From a virus: a stretch of 64,000 nt of DNA. The translations under genes were made by a program, and so were the position numbers. Positions 13,396 to 21,123 of this stretch are shown one piece after another (position 1 is the first letter of the stretch; each line of letters starts with the position of its first letter). Where the stretch lies: IMG/VR virus record IMGVR_UViG_3300032770_000009, positions 52,569 to 116,568 of that record, one strand, 5' to 3'. The notes beneath the pieces are model-generated. The model saw nothing but the letters and a program-made list of their open reading frames with translations, did not search any database and was not told the origin of the DNA.

Positions 13396-14856
13396 TTAAG
13401 CAGCTACGTCAGTAAGCCAGTCGGACGCCTCTCCTAGACCGATACCGTACTTTGCACGGGTAATAGCAGTGTAAAGCAGCATTGCGAATTCGGGGGAAAT
13501 AGCATCCTCCAAATCCACATCTTTATCTTCAGCGGGGTTTTTGAATCCCACTAGCTGAACATAATCGAATTCTTGGCCCTTGGTGCGGTGTGCAGTAGTA
13601 ATCTTTACATCTGCGTTTTCGTTTGTTACCTTGGAAAGCAGGTCTAGAATGCTTTGCGGCCCGTGTTCATCGATTAGCTTAACGCTAATCGCGTAATCTT
13701 CCCCCTCTGGATCTTCTTTAACCCACGTCTTGAATTGACCCCACGATGTGATACCAGCGAAATCAGGATTAGTGGGAATCATACCAGCCATCAGTTGACC
13801 GGATGTTTCCGCTAGGCTTTTCAGTTCTTCTACCTGATTTTCAGGCATAGAAACGGAGCGGCCTTTTTCTAGCTCCGAAATAGCACGCGCTAGAACATCG
13901 CTGTTAGTACGGCAGAGAATAGCCGTAGGGTTATCGATTGTCCTACGGATTTCGGAGGTAATAGCAGGATTGCCGATAATTGGGCTGACATTCTTACCGC
14001 TGAACGGCTGTAGGACATTTGCCAGCTCTGCGATTTCCTGACCGAAACGATAAGTTTGGTCAAGAGAAAGATAAAGAGCGTTTCTCAGGAATTCGGCGAA
14101 CATGGCGTCTTTTGCACCAGTCCAGCCGTTTATTTCCTGGCACGGGTCTCCGATTAGTGCGATTGGTACCGTTTGCACACGAAGCCAGTATTCAAGTACC
14201 TTGAAAAGGTCTTGCCCTTCATCTACCACGCCACGCTTTGTGGTTTTAGCCATTTTCCGCCACGAAAACAGCTTAATGCAGTAGTTGAGAATGAAATTAA
14301 GCTGGCCGTTGTATGACTTAATGTCATCCCATGCTTTAGGCAGATAGTCATTAAGCTCACTACGGAGCACTTTCATATCGGTTGGCGTGTAACCACGAAT
14401 GCCCTGAATATTCCATGGGCCGATATCACGGGAGTCTGAAAGTGCGTATTGCCTAAGCGCACGGGTAATGATTCGTGCCTGGGCAGTACGTGAAACGAAA
14501 TTGCCGGACTCAGGCAGTTCGATTTCGGAATTGATTCCCAGATATGATGCCATCCTTTCAGAAGACATACCGTAGCGGTTATTAAGACGTGCTTCGTATT
14601 TCCCGCTGGACAGACCACGAAAATAGCCGTGGAAAGTAGAAACAGAGTTGCCCGTAAGGATTTCCTTAGCTTCCCCTACGATTGCCTTGTTAAAGGCAAA
14701 GTATTTGTATTCGGTACCGCCACCTTGGAAAGCGTTGGCGATAACACCTTTAGTCTTACCAGTGCCAGGACCAGCCTTTATAACCACGTGCTTAATCGAC
14801 GGGTCTTTAAGGGCATTTACCGCATCCTGCTGCTGAGCATTTGGCTTGTGTGCCAT
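13396..14856 (-). CDS. UvrD/Rep-type superfamily 1 DNA helicase
   Basis: A 486-aa protein with SF1A motifs in order: Walker A AGPGTGKT (28-35), FNKA near 54, Walker B VVDEGQD (210-216), motif III GDPCQEINGW (236-245), YRFG, motif V TTAHRTKGQEFDYV, and motif VI YTAITRAK near the end. ATP-dependent 3'-5' unwinding for DNA repair or replication is expected. Shorter than cellular UvrD (about 700 aa) because accessory 1B/2B domains are reduced. It stands alone between a promoter-like site and a hairpin. Confidence 0.85.
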   Translation of the reverse strand: MAHKPNAQQQDAVNALKDPSIKHVVIKAGPGTGKTKGVIANAFQGGGTEYKYFAFNKAIVGEAKEILTGNSVSTFHGYFRGLSSGKYEARLNNRYGMSSERMASYLGINSEIELPESGNFVSRTAQARIITRALRQYALSDSRDIGPWNIQGIRGYTPTDMKVLRSELNDYLPKAWDDIKSYNGQLNFILNYCIKLFSWRKMAKTTKRGVVDEGQDLFKVLEYWLRVQTVPIALIGDPCQEINGWTGAKDAMFAEFLRNALYLSLDQTYRFGQEIAELANVLQPFSGKNVSPIIGNPAITSEIRRTIDNPTAILCRTNSDVLARAISELEKGRSVSMPENQVEELKSLAETSGQLMAGMIPTNPDFAGITSWGQFKTWVKEDPEGEDYAISVKLIDEHGPQSILDLLSKVTNENADVKITTAHRTKGQEFDYVQLVGFKNPAEDKDVDLEDAISPEFAMLLYTAITRAKYGIGLGEASDWLTDVAA

Positions 14857-14879
14857 TTTCTTATTCCCTCTCCGTTAAG

Positions 14880-14908
14880 GATTTAGCGGGCTGGTTTTTG
14901 ACTGTAAA
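14880..14908 (-). promoter_or_regulatory. possible promoter of helicase gene
   Basis: Minus strand TTTACA (14903-14908), 17 bp, TAAATC (14880-14885), located between the upstream terminator and the helicase start. Confidence 0.4.
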
Positions 14909-14925
14909 GCCATACTATGACAATA

Positions 14926-14951
14926 AAGGGAGTGGCAGACGCCACTCCCTT
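14926..14951 (-). terminator. hairpin terminator
   Basis: 11-bp stem AAGGGAGTGGC/GCCACTCCCTT with loop of 4; on the minus strand TTTATT follows. Ends the five-gene unit that starts at 16179. Confidence 0.85.
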
Positions 14952-15006
14952 GTATCGTGACCATCTTGTGACTAAGTTGTGATCTTTGGGACTGATAACA
15001 GCATGA

Positions 15007-15270
15007 TCAGTGAGTGACAGTCACTCTGTGATACGTAACGGCTACCCGGAAAGTATGCGGCTCACTCTCTGACTTACGAGCATTTGGGATAATGGAAATG
15101 CTTTTATGAGCATTTCCAACGCGCCATATCCCGTATTTGATTGCTTTGTCCAGTATTTCAGTGATACCCGTTTCGTAATCACCGTAGTAACATGCGGCTA
15201 TCCAAAAGCGTGTCCGGTTGTATGAAACATTGCGCAAGATAACACGCTTTTGCGGGAAAACGCGTCGCAT
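15007..15270 (-). CDS. small basic protein (87 aa), unknown
   Basis: Follows the upstream gene with a 2-bp gap and ends 55 bp before a terminator. Arg/His-rich; no family recognised. Confidence 0.6.
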   Translation of the reverse strand: MRRVFPQKRVILRNVSYNRTRFWIAACYYGDYETGITEILDKAIKYGIWRVGNAHKSISIIPNARKSESEPHTFRVAVTYHRVTVTH

Positions 15271-15272
15271 GA

Positions 15273-15572
15273 CTATCCCTTAATGATGTAAGTACCGCAG
15301 ATAACCATGTATTCGCCATCGATATCTGTCAGGTTAAACAAGATACCAAATCCGAACGACTGAGATACGTACCACCATTTGTTATCGTGAGGAAACGTTC
15401 CCTCAGTGTCGTTAAGATCGTAGTATTCCCCTTTGTACTTAACGAACGATACGGACTCCCGACCGTGCATAACAGCAATCCAGTCGATATAATCGAAATC
15501 ATGCTGAGCGTATTCAGGAATCCAGCTAAGGATCTCGCGCGGCTGGTGATTAGTGGTAATAATAACTGGCAC
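15273..15572 (-). CDS. protein (99 aa), unknown
   Basis: Member of the five-gene leftward unit. Aromatic-rich and probably beta-structured (FVKYKGEYYDL, NKWWYVSQSFGFG). No family recognised. Confidence 0.65.
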   Translation of the reverse strand: MPVIITTNHQPREILSWIPEYAQHDFDYIDWIAVMHGRESVSFVKYKGEYYDLNDTEGTFPHDNKWWYVSQSFGFGILFNLTDIDGEYMVICGTYIIKG

Positions 15573-15584
15573 TTAATTACCCTT

Positions 15585-15848
15585 TTATCGTGAGATGTCT
15601 GTTTCGGAAATGTAGGAAGGTGTGGAGATAACGCGAAGTGTTTCAATTCGCGTAACATGCATTCCCTTGTCAGTGAAGTATTTTTTAGCATCTTCGATTG
15701 ACAAGGCATTGACAGCTAGCGAATGGTGTTCACCTGTCGCATCTGTGCATTCCCCATGGCCCGTAGCGGGACAGTAATTAGTTTGCTTGTTATGAGGATT
15801 ATGGAACGGGTTCTTTGGAGTTTTTATTGTCACTATGAACGATTGCAT
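15585..15848 (-). CDS. small protein (87 aa), unknown
   Basis: Contains NYCPATGHGEC and THH-type residues in the N-terminal half and a VNALSIEDAKKYF helix after. No family recognised. Confidence 0.65.
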   Translation of the reverse strand: MQSFIVTIKTPKNPFHNPHNKQTNYCPATGHGECTDATGEHHSLAVNALSIEDAKKYFTDKGMHVTRIETLRVISTPSYISETDISR

Positions 15849-15852
15849 TTAA

Positions 15853-16005
15853 CTACCTCCCCTTTGAAATCTTAACTCCGTAGGCCCAGTAAGAGATTTC
15901 CGGAGTGAAAGGCTCATGGCATCTGTCACACATCCACGACAGGAATGTACCCATAGAGAAATGCCCTTTAACGCGGCAGGTAACATGCTTGTGAAAGAAT
16001 CTCAT
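15853..16005 (-). CDS. small Cys/His protein (50 aa)
   Basis: ATG directly follows the upstream TAA. One MCDRCHEPF knuckle plus HKHVTCRVKGH gives a plausible zinc site. Function unknown. Confidence 0.6.
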   Translation of the reverse strand: MRFFHKHVTCRVKGHFSMGTFLSWMCDRCHEPFTPEISYWAYGVKISKGR

Positions 16006-16179
16006 TTAATTACCTCCGTAAAGATCTTCTGGGCTAACATAAGCAGGAGTTAGAATCGCTGCCATTTTGTCACGCCACGTTTCCGGCAGAACATAATGAG
16101 GATTAGCAGGAGCATTTAGAATAGCTTCTACTCTGGCTTTCCTTGCCGTTTCTTCTGCATCTTCCATCTGATTTGCCAT
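16006..16179 (-). CDS. small protein (57 aa), leaderless gene
   Basis: The ATG lies 7 nt after the -10 box of the promoter at 16186-16214 and has no ribosome site, so the mRNA probably starts at the ATG. The protein has an acidic helical N-terminus (EDAEETARKARVEAI). It is the first gene of the unit ending at 14951. Confidence 0.6.
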   Translation of the reverse strand: MANQMEDAEETARKARVEAILNAPANPHYVLPETWRDKMAAILTPAYVSPEDLYGGN

Positions 16180-16185
16180 ACCTAG

Positions 16186-16214
16186 ACCCTACCACAGCTA
16201 CAGGGCAGACGCAA
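16186..16214 (-). promoter_or_regulatory. promoter giving a leaderless transcript
   Basis: Minus strand TTGCGT (16209-16214), 17 bp, TAGGGT (16186-16191). The expected +1 coincides with the A of the ATG at 16179. Confidence 0.6.
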
Positions 16215-16253
16215 CAGGTAGATTACCTGCTCTTATAGACAGATATCTATAAG
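16215..16253 (-). promoter_or_regulatory. two inverted repeats upstream of promoter
   Basis: CAGGTA-GAT-TACCTG (16215-16229) abuts the -35 box and looks like an operator. CTTATAGA/TCTATAAG (16232-16253, loop 6) overlaps the stop of the upstream gene and may be its terminator. Confidence 0.5.
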
Positions 16254-16417
16254 CTAGAGGCGTGTCTTGTAATCTGTAACCTGACTGGCTCTACTGAACC
16301 TTTAGCGATTAGCACGTCATAAAGGTTACGGCCGCAATCACATTTGGATGTGAAACCGAATCCGGCAACGGTATGCATTTTACCGCAAAAGCATCTGAAA
16401 AATCCTCTGATGATCAT
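16247..16417 (-). CDS. small zinc-ribbon-like protein (56 aa)
   Basis: RCFCGK and KCDCGRN knuckles 15 residues apart form a compact zinc ribbon. ATG coupled to the preceding stop (TAATG). Confidence 0.6.
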   Translation of the reverse strand: MIIRGFFRCFCGKMHTVAGFGFTSKCDCGRNLYDVLIAKGSVEPVRLQITRHASSL

Positions 16418-16623
16418 TATTCTCCACTAAAATAAGGAGCCAGAATCTTTTCAAGCGCATTATGCGCTTGTTCCTGAATTTCTATTGCCTGATCTTCAGT
16501 CCAAGGTATAACTATTCCATAGTTCACTGATATTTTCAGGGCACGGTCGTTAACCGTAGTATGATAAATAGCTCCAGGAGTCTTGCATTCTTCTGATGCC
16601 TTATACCTGTCTTCCATTTCCAT
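16417..16623 (-). CDS. small acidic protein (68 aa), unknown
   Basis: Starts MEMEDRYKASEEC; the second half is a helix (TEDQAIEIQEQAHNALEKIL). AGGAAACAAAC precedes the ATG. No family recognised. Confidence 0.6.
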   Translation of the reverse strand: MEMEDRYKASEECKTPGAIYHTTVNDRALKISVNYGIVIPWTEDQAIEIQEQAHNALEKILAPYFSGE

Positions 16624-16697
16624 GTTTGTTTCCTATACAGTCGATAGTTACTTGTTTTTAATGAGATTTGAGGCAGTTACGGATGCCAGCCGTAATA

Positions 16698-16814
16698 CTA
16701 ACCGAGCCAGTGAGCAAAACTTGGGCTGATAATTGCCCCGATAATACAGGCAACTATAATAACCAGCCAGAAAAGGCCCCAGCCGTTACGGTCTAGGTAT
16801 TCCCAGATATTCAC
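16698..16814 (-). CDS. single-span membrane microprotein (38 aa)
   Basis: GTG start overlapping the TGA of the upstream gene. Residues 13-29 (LFWLVIIVACIIGAIIS) form one membrane helix. Function unknown. Confidence 0.55.
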   Translation of the reverse strand: MNIWEYLDRNGWGLFWLVIIVACIIGAIISPSFAHWLG

Positions 16815-16963
16815 TCTGATGTCTCCATAGCGATTGTATTAGCGTTTTCCTCTGATGCACCTTGGAATCTAGCTTCAAGGTATTTCTCTGCGCTCATGCC
16901 CTTAACGGTATTGTCGTTATAATACCGCAGTTGGTAAAGGGCGCTGGCATCTGTCCAGTACAC
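16811..16963 (-). CDS. small protein (50 aa), unknown
   Basis: GTG start overlapping the stop of the DUF2786 gene, with AGAAGGG upstream. Acidic C-terminus. No family recognised. Confidence 0.5.
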   Translation of the reverse strand: MYWTDASALYQLRYYNDNTVKGMSAEKYLEARFQGASEENANTIAMETSE

Positions 16964-17685
16964 TACTCTAGTGCCCTTCTAGTTGTGCTTACCTGGTTTC
17001 TGCTGTAAAGATCAGCATTAAGTCCGTCTGATTTACCGTCACTGTAACCGGCATAATCCGTAACCGGCCTTCTGACAAACTTGACGTGTGGGTATTTCTC
17101 CCGCATAAGTTTATCTACTTCTGAGCGCATATCACGGAGAACTAGAGCAGTACCCGCTTGCTTGTTTTCTGCTTCTGTTTCCGCTTGCTGAGTAGCGGCT
17201 TTAAGTTGTTCGTTAATCCCAGACGCGAAACCACCCCAGTAAGATGTCTGGTATTTCTTGCTTGTGTTTCCCTGCTTACGTCGGCGAGCAGAACCAAGCT
17301 CGCCGACCACTACAGCAGAAATATACAGCGTTTGAGTTGCTTCGATTTCATTCTCGAAACCGAAAACATCGCATTCTGCTACTCCGTCGTTTTTAGCTGC
17401 ACTTTTTCCTCTACCAGTAATTACCTGGCATCCGAAAGAGCGTGCTATTACAGCCAGAAGAGTTATCTTCTGAGTAACAAACGGCGGGACGATATAGAAT
17501 TGCCTGACATCGGGCGCTAGCTTAACCTGCGCTTTGAGGGAAAGCAGTTTAGCGTCGATATTGTAAGTGTGCATGATCTCTGCGGCTTTTTGCAGACACC
17601 ATTCCGCTTCTGATTCCGGTGTGTCTTCCCTTTGTGCGCGGGCCAGTAGCTTTTCTACTCTGTCCGCGTGGTCAGTGACTGGCAT
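16963..17685 (-). CDS. DUF2786-domain protein (240 aa)
   Basis: Residues about 7-45 (DRVEKLLARAQ...SEAEWCLQKAAEIMHTYNI) match the DUF2786 helical domain, in which paired helices carry Glu/Ala-rich repeats. The middle holds a zincin-like-sized alpha/beta region and the C-terminus a Lys/Arg-rich tail. Such proteins are frequent in actinobacterial genomes and phages; their biochemical role is unknown. Coupled to genes on both sides. Confidence 0.65.
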   Translation of the reverse strand: MPVTDHADRVEKLLARAQREDTPESEAEWCLQKAAEIMHTYNIDAKLLSLKAQVKLAPDVRQFYIVPPFVTQKITLLAVIARSFGCQVITGRGKSAAKNDGVAECDVFGFENEIEATQTLYISAVVVGELGSARRRKQGNTSKKYQTSYWGGFASGINEQLKAATQQAETEAENKQAGTALVLRDMRSEVDKLMREKYPHVKFVRRPVTDYAGYSDGKSDGLNADLYSRNQVSTTRRALE

Positions 17686-17844
17686 TTAATCCAACTCCAC
17701 TAGCATAGTCAGCAGTTCATTTTCACGTATGAAAATAGTTTCTCCGCGCATAGCTGCCTGAGTTGTGTTAACTGCTGCTATTTCCTCTGTGCGTATTTCC
17801 GCAGATTTGGTGTTAAGGAAAGTAGCGGTGTAAAGCCTCTTCAT
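17686..17844 (-). CDS. small protein (52 aa), unknown
   Basis: ATG preceded by GGAGGAT. First gene after the promoter at 17866-17895 and 0 bp from the DUF2786 gene. No family recognised. Confidence 0.6.
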   Translation of the reverse strand: MKRLYTATFLNTKSAEIRTEEIAAVNTTQAAMRGETIFIRENELLTMLVELD

Positions 17845-17865
17845 CTAATCCTCCGTTCCACCTAA

Positions 17866-17895
17866 AACTTACCACCACCTACGTAGCCAAGTCAA
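17866..17895 (-). promoter_or_regulatory. promoter of DUF2786 unit
   Basis: Minus strand TTGACT (17890-17895), 18 bp, TAAGTT (17866-17871), about 20 bp before the first ATG. Confidence 0.55.
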
Positions 17896-17933
17896 GTCAC
17901 AACTTGATAACGCAGATGATAGTAAATCTTGGT

Positions 17934-18203
17934 TTAACGGGTAAGACTCTCTATAAGAGTTGATGATTCTAGAGCATACATCCTAACCCTGAAACGAACA
18001 TCATCACCAGCACGTGTATTTACATGAGTACCGCAAGTGACATCTAGCTTCACAATAATCTGGCCGTTTCCGTTATACTGCGAAACGATTTCCACGATTG
18101 AGTTGTCACCAGCCGTATGACTGCACCTGAAACCGTCTCGGGTAATACGATTGCATCGCAGATTCGACGGATCGATGGTGATGTCATTTACCCTGAGAAG
18201 CAT
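17934..18203 (-). CDS. small protein (89 aa), unknown
   Basis: Contains LRCNRITRDGFRCSHTAGD and VTCGTHVNT, a spaced Cys/His set like a zinc-binding treble. No family recognised. Confidence 0.6.
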   Translation of the reverse strand: MLLRVNDITIDPSNLRCNRITRDGFRCSHTAGDNSIVEIVSQYNGNGQIIVKLDVTCGTHVNTRAGDDVRFRVRMYALESSTLIESLTR

Positions 18204-18212
18204 TTGTTATCC

Positions 18213-18401
18213 CTAAAAGTAGTTAACTTGGATATTGTTATTGCCTACCTGATGGCCTTTTCTAGGCACGTTGACAGTAACGTCGGTAATATGCAGAGCT
18301 GTACCGTCGTACCTGCTGATTATCGATTCTTTTACAGAAGTCAGCATGCCTATATCCATCGGCTGGACATCAGCAGTTATAATGATCTGAATCTGTTCCA
18401 T
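18213..18401 (-). CDS. small protein (62 aa), paralogue of 18596 gene
   Basis: Pattern MEQIQIIITADV.P ... ESIISRYDGTALHITDV closely parallels the 18596-18751 protein (MEKIIITITAEVTP ... SAILDRFDGTALHVKSV). The two copies flank an unrelated gene. Function unknown. Confidence 0.6.
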   Translation of the reverse strand: MEQIQIIITADVQPMDIGMLTSVKESIISRYDGTALHITDVTVNVPRKGHQVGNNNIQVNYF

Positions 18402-18612
18402 TTTGTTTAACCTTAACCTCTCCTATTTCGTAAACGTTCGGGTCGCGGTCTGGGAAGACGGAGATCCTAAACTCTTCGTCTTCGTTTTTAAGGATGTAAG
18501 GTGCGTTAATTCTCGGCTGCCTGAAATACTGCACCACAGACATAGCGTGATAATCAGTCTTGCCCATGTAAACCGTGATGAAGATAATCAGTTCTTTAAG
18601 ATTCAGTTTCAC
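18370..18612 (-). CDS. small protein (80 aa), unknown
   Basis: GTG start inside the end of the upstream paralogue gene; overlaps the following gene by 32 nt. Acidic with DEEFRISVFPDRDPNVYEIGE. No family recognised. Confidence 0.55.
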   Translation of the reverse strand: MKLNLKELIIFITVYMGKTDYHAMSVVQYFRQPRINAPYILKNEDEEFRISVFPDRDPNVYEIGEVKVKQNGTDSDHYNC

Positions 18613-18751
18613 TCTCTGCTACTTCTACGGATTTAACATGCAAAGCCGTGCCGTCGAACCTGTCTAGGATGGCAGACTTTACAAGTCCTTTGATTACGGG
18701 TTTGTCATGTGGAGTGACTTCCGCTGTGATCGTTATTATTATCTTTTCCAC
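18596..18751 (-). CDS. small protein (51 aa), paralogue of 18213 gene
   Basis: GTG start only 2 nt after the 3' end of the tRNA-like element at 18754-18832, a layout also seen for the small zinc gene next to tRNA-Asn. Sequence is related to the 18213-18401 protein over its whole length. Confidence 0.55.
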   Translation of the reverse strand: MEKIIITITAEVTPHDKPVIKGLVKSAILDRFDGTALHVKSVEVAESETES

Positions 18752-18753
18752 GT

Positions 18754-18832
18754 TGTCTAGTCAGGATTCGAACCTGAATTGTGGTAGCTAACCACTGAGC
18801 CATGCTGTAATTCTTTCATACAGCCCTAGACA
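18754..18832 (-). tRNA. tRNA-like element, aberrant fold
   Basis: Minus strand, 79 nt: acceptor strands TGTCTAG/CTAGACA pair over 7 bp and the T-arm TCAGG-TTCGAAT-CCTGA is perfect. Between them lie a 5-bp hairpin (CTGTA/TACAG, 9-nt loop) and a segment that reads both as a D-arm (GGCTCAGTGGTTAGC) and as a stem GTGG/CCAC with loop TTAGCTA. No normal cloverleaf with one clear anticodon can be drawn. It may be a decayed tRNA, or a tRNA mimic. Confidence 0.55.
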
Positions 18833-18879
18833 CCAGGTAGTTTATTCAAAGGTAACTACTCCCCTGAAAACCCTTTAAA

Positions 18880-19461
18880 TCACTCGCTGTCGGTTACGGA
18901 ATCAGTGTCTTCCGTCTGGCCGCGAGTAAGAAGAACATTGTAAACCATCTTCTTACCCTTGTTCTCTGATGTCTTCTTAGGGTCATAACCGACCGGGGAA
19001 ACCGCGTGCTTAACCCAACTAGCCTTAACCGGGATTTCAGTGATGTTCTTGGCCCTAAGCCACGTGTTAACGCGGTTCTTAAGGTTAACGAAATCCTCAT
19101 GCATAACCCAGGTAACATAACCGAATTCTGCACCCGCCTCTTCACCTTCCGGCCCGGTGATCTTGGTGAGGCATTCGGTAAGGTTGTTTGCGTCACGCTC
19201 AGAAAGAGGCTTAGCCTTGCCCTTTCCAGCGCTGTTGAATGCCTTGGTAGCCTTGGTGATCGTGGCGTTCGGGTCGTATACCGTGCCAGCGAAAAGCGTC
19301 TTGATGTCGTCAGGCATATCACCGGGAACCGAAGGACCACCCGTGTTGTTCGCGTTAAGGGTTTCCTGGTCGGTGTTGTCGGTAACGATTGGCGTTTCGT
19401 TCTGCTCGGCAAGCTTGGCAGCAGAAGCAGCAGCAGCACGCTCACGGGATGCAGTGGGCAT
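18880..19461 (-). CDS. abundant-type protein (193 aa), unknown
   Basis: Preceded by AAGGAAAAAGAAA and two consecutive strong promoters. Codon use is more GC-biased than neighbours, as expected of a highly expressed gene. N-terminal 60 residues are Ala/Thr/Asn-rich and disordered; the rest (about 60-185) looks globular with a basic segment KKTSENKGKKMVYNVLLTRG. No family recognised. Confidence 0.7.
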   Translation of the reverse strand: MPTASRERAAAASAAKLAEQNETPIVTDNTDQETLNANNTGGPSVPGDMPDDIKTLFAGTVYDPNATITKATKAFNSAGKGKAKPLSERDANNLTECLTKITGPEGEEAGAEFGYVTWVMHEDFVNLKNRVNTWLRAKNITEIPVKASWVKHAVSPVGYDPKKTSENKGKKMVYNVLLTRGQTEDTDSVTDSE

Positions 19462-19498
19462 TTTCTTTTTCCTTTTCTTGTTTGGCCGTCTTGGCTAA

Positions 19499-19527
19499 AG
19501 CCTACTTGGTGTTGCCTTGTCTGTCAA
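19499..19527 (-). promoter_or_regulatory. promoter, proximal
   Basis: Minus strand TTGACA (19522-19527), 17 bp, TAGGCT (19499-19504), about 35 bp before the ATG of the 19461 gene. Confidence 0.7.
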
Positions 19528-19606
19528 CTCCGGATCTTGGATCACAACGCTTGGTGCTCTACGGCTACTCAGTGGCTTGTGTCCGTGTTCCTTGCTGACA
19601 GTCGTA

Positions 19607-19635
19607 AATCTATATCCTTGCAAGCTTCCTGTCAA
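19607..19635 (-). promoter_or_regulatory. promoter, distal
   Basis: Minus strand TTGACA (19630-19635), 17 bp, TAGATT (19607-19612). Tandem with the proximal promoter for the same gene. Confidence 0.65.
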
Positions 19636-19686
19636 CCGATCTAGGTCACAGGATGGTAACGACTGATATGTCCGATTTGTACTAGT

Positions 19687-19854
19687 TTATGCAACCATGT
19701 TTACAGCAAGAATAAACGCTGGTATTGCGAATACATAAAAACTAGCGAGAGCCAGTAGTATAAGTGTGTCTCTTTTCTTAAGACAAGCGAATATGAGAGC
19801 GGTTGTCATAGACGCAACCGCCAGTGAATCTAGTGCGAGTAGTACATATGGCAT
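19687..19854 (-). CDS. two-span membrane microprotein (55 aa)
   Basis: Hydrophobic segments at about 3-24 and 31-53 separated by LKKRDT suggest a hairpin of two membrane helices. AAGGATAATC precedes the ATG. Function unknown. Confidence 0.6.
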   Translation of the reverse strand: MPYVLLALDSLAVASMTTALIFACLKKRDTLILLALASFYVFAIPAFILAVNMVA

Positions 19855-19868
19855 GATTATCCTTAAAT

Positions 19869-19900
19869 GAATATAGCCAGCCCTAGGGCTGGCTATATTC
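19869..19900 (-). terminator. perfect palindromic hairpin
   Basis: A 32-bp palindrome, GAATATAGCCAGCCC and its complement, between the stop of the 19900-20058 gene and the start of the next. Forms a long stem and probably terminates transcription. Confidence 0.75.
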
Positions 19901-20058
19901 TAGTAACCGTTGTTATGCCAGTCTTTACGCCATATCCTTTTTTCTCTAGCACGTTGTGCTGATTTGTGTAGTTTAACGTAAATATTAGGCATACCATCAT
20001 GGCTAGGGCAGCAGTACCACAGCCAACGGTGGTTTTTCATTGATGCTTTTCCCAGCAT
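19900..20058 (-). CDS. small basic protein (52 aa)
   Basis: Basic, Trp/His-rich (HRWLWYCCPSHDG; KRIWRKDWHNN). A TTG start at 20067 with GGAG 8 nt upstream is an alternative. Function unknown. Confidence 0.5.
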   Translation of the reverse strand: MLGKASMKNHRWLWYCCPSHDGMPNIYVKLHKSAQRAREKRIWRKDWHNNGY

Positions 20059-20070
20059 ATTGGCCAAAAA

Positions 20071-20136
20071 TTACTCCATTATGACGTGAGTAGTTTCGCA
20101 TTCCTCGCAGAAATAGGTAGTTTCTTCGTCTTCCAT
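20071..20136 (-). CDS. microprotein (21 aa) with CEEC knuckle
   Basis: AAGGTG 5 nt before the ATG, then 21 codons including FCEECETTH. Very short; kept because ribosome site and spacing fit the surrounding operon. Confidence 0.35.
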   Translation of the reverse strand: MEDEETTYFCEECETTHVIME

Positions 20137-20156
20137 GTTACACCTTGCCTATTGTA

Positions 20157-20732
20157 TTAGGGTTTGTCAACCCATTTCCTAGACCAGTTAGGGACCTTGC
20201 CTGTTTGTCCTGATATACGACGCTTTACGAGATACGTTCCTACCATGTCAGCCGCTAGCTGGTCATTACTAGACAAAGTAGGATAAAGCGCACCGAAAAG
20301 ATTCCACCACAAATCATCAGTGATTATAGCGCCGGTAGTAACGAATTCATGAACTCCTGGCATGTTGTCATCGAATTGAGATGCGATGGCGTGTGCTGTT
20401 CCGTCACTGATTTCGTTTCCAGCATGCTGTGCTTTACGGCAGGCTTCGTGGATCTTGTAATCGTCCGTGTAATTCTCTGACTGAATGCTGAGAACAGGAA
20501 TAAGAACACGGATAAACGCAGCCTGTTCGTGAATCGGAACATCAGGCATTTCTGTTACCTGCCGTTCCTCAGACATACCGTGATTTGATGACCACTTACG
20601 GAACCACACACTACGGTCAGAGTGTATTTCCAGTGCCCCGCCGTTAAGTGGCGTGGTGAGGTAAAATTCGTCGTCTATGGCCGCTAGGGTCATCGCTCCG
20701 TTAAGAAGAACTGAAAGCTCTGATATATCCAT
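20157..20732 (-). CDS. protein (191 aa), unknown
   Basis: No recognised family. Alpha/beta protein with an acidic N-terminal half, a stretch HAIASQFDDNMPGVHEFVTTGAIITDD in the middle and a basic C-terminus (KRRISGQTGKVPNWSRKWVDK). Separated from its upstream neighbour by 3 bp. Confidence 0.7.
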   Translation of the reverse strand: MDISELSVLLNGAMTLAAIDDEFYLTTPLNGGALEIHSDRSVWFRKWSSNHGMSEERQVTEMPDVPIHEQAAFIRVLIPVLSIQSENYTDDYKIHEACRKAQHAGNEISDGTAHAIASQFDDNMPGVHEFVTTGAIITDDLWWNLFGALYPTLSSNDQLAADMVGTYLVKRRISGQTGKVPNWSRKWVDKP

Positions 20733-20735
20733 TGC

Positions 20736-20990
20736 TCACCTGTAACTAAGAGTGAATAGTTCTACGGGTGTGGAATGATTCACGCATTTAACTACAAGCC
20801 AAGTAGCCGCGCCTTTACGCCTTGATGCTGATCTCTGCTCTGTTTCTATAGCAGGATTATCACAGCAGTCATCGATAAGCGTTTGTTTAGTAGTTTGATG
20901 CAGTGGATTTTTTGTCAGACGGAGTATCATTATTTCTCCGTTATTACGCGCGGCGTGCTGGCTTATGCAAGCAGCAAGCTTATACACCAA
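20736..20990 (-). CDS. small basic protein (84 aa), unknown
   Basis: TTG/ATG-type start with Cys/His-rich N-terminus; an alternative ATG lies at codon 21 (MILRLTKNPLHQ). No family recognised. Confidence 0.5.
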   Translation of the reverse strand: MVYKLAACISQHAARNNGEIMILRLTKNPLHQTTKQTLIDDCCDNPAIETEQRSASRRKGAATWLVVKCVNHSTPVELFTLSYR

Positions 20991-20992
20991 GC

Positions 20993-21119
20993 TGTAATCT
21001 TTCGAAAGATTACATGACTCTTCCGCGCTTGTGATAGTTGGATAAAAGGCTCGCGTGGTTATCCTATCGTCGCTTGCACCAGCCCGCTTAGCATAGCCGA
21101 TTTTGTTCTGCTAAGGTGT
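20993..21119. other. highly structured non-coding stretch
   Basis: Three hairpins in about 125 bp: a perfect 22-bp palindrome (20993-21014) built on TGTAATCTTTC; GATA..GGATAA/TTATCC.TATC around 21042-21068; and CTTAGCA/TGCTAAG around 21088-21116. No reading frame. It could be a structured RNA, a double terminator, or protein-binding sites. Confidence 0.55.
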
Positions 21120-21123
21120 TAGT

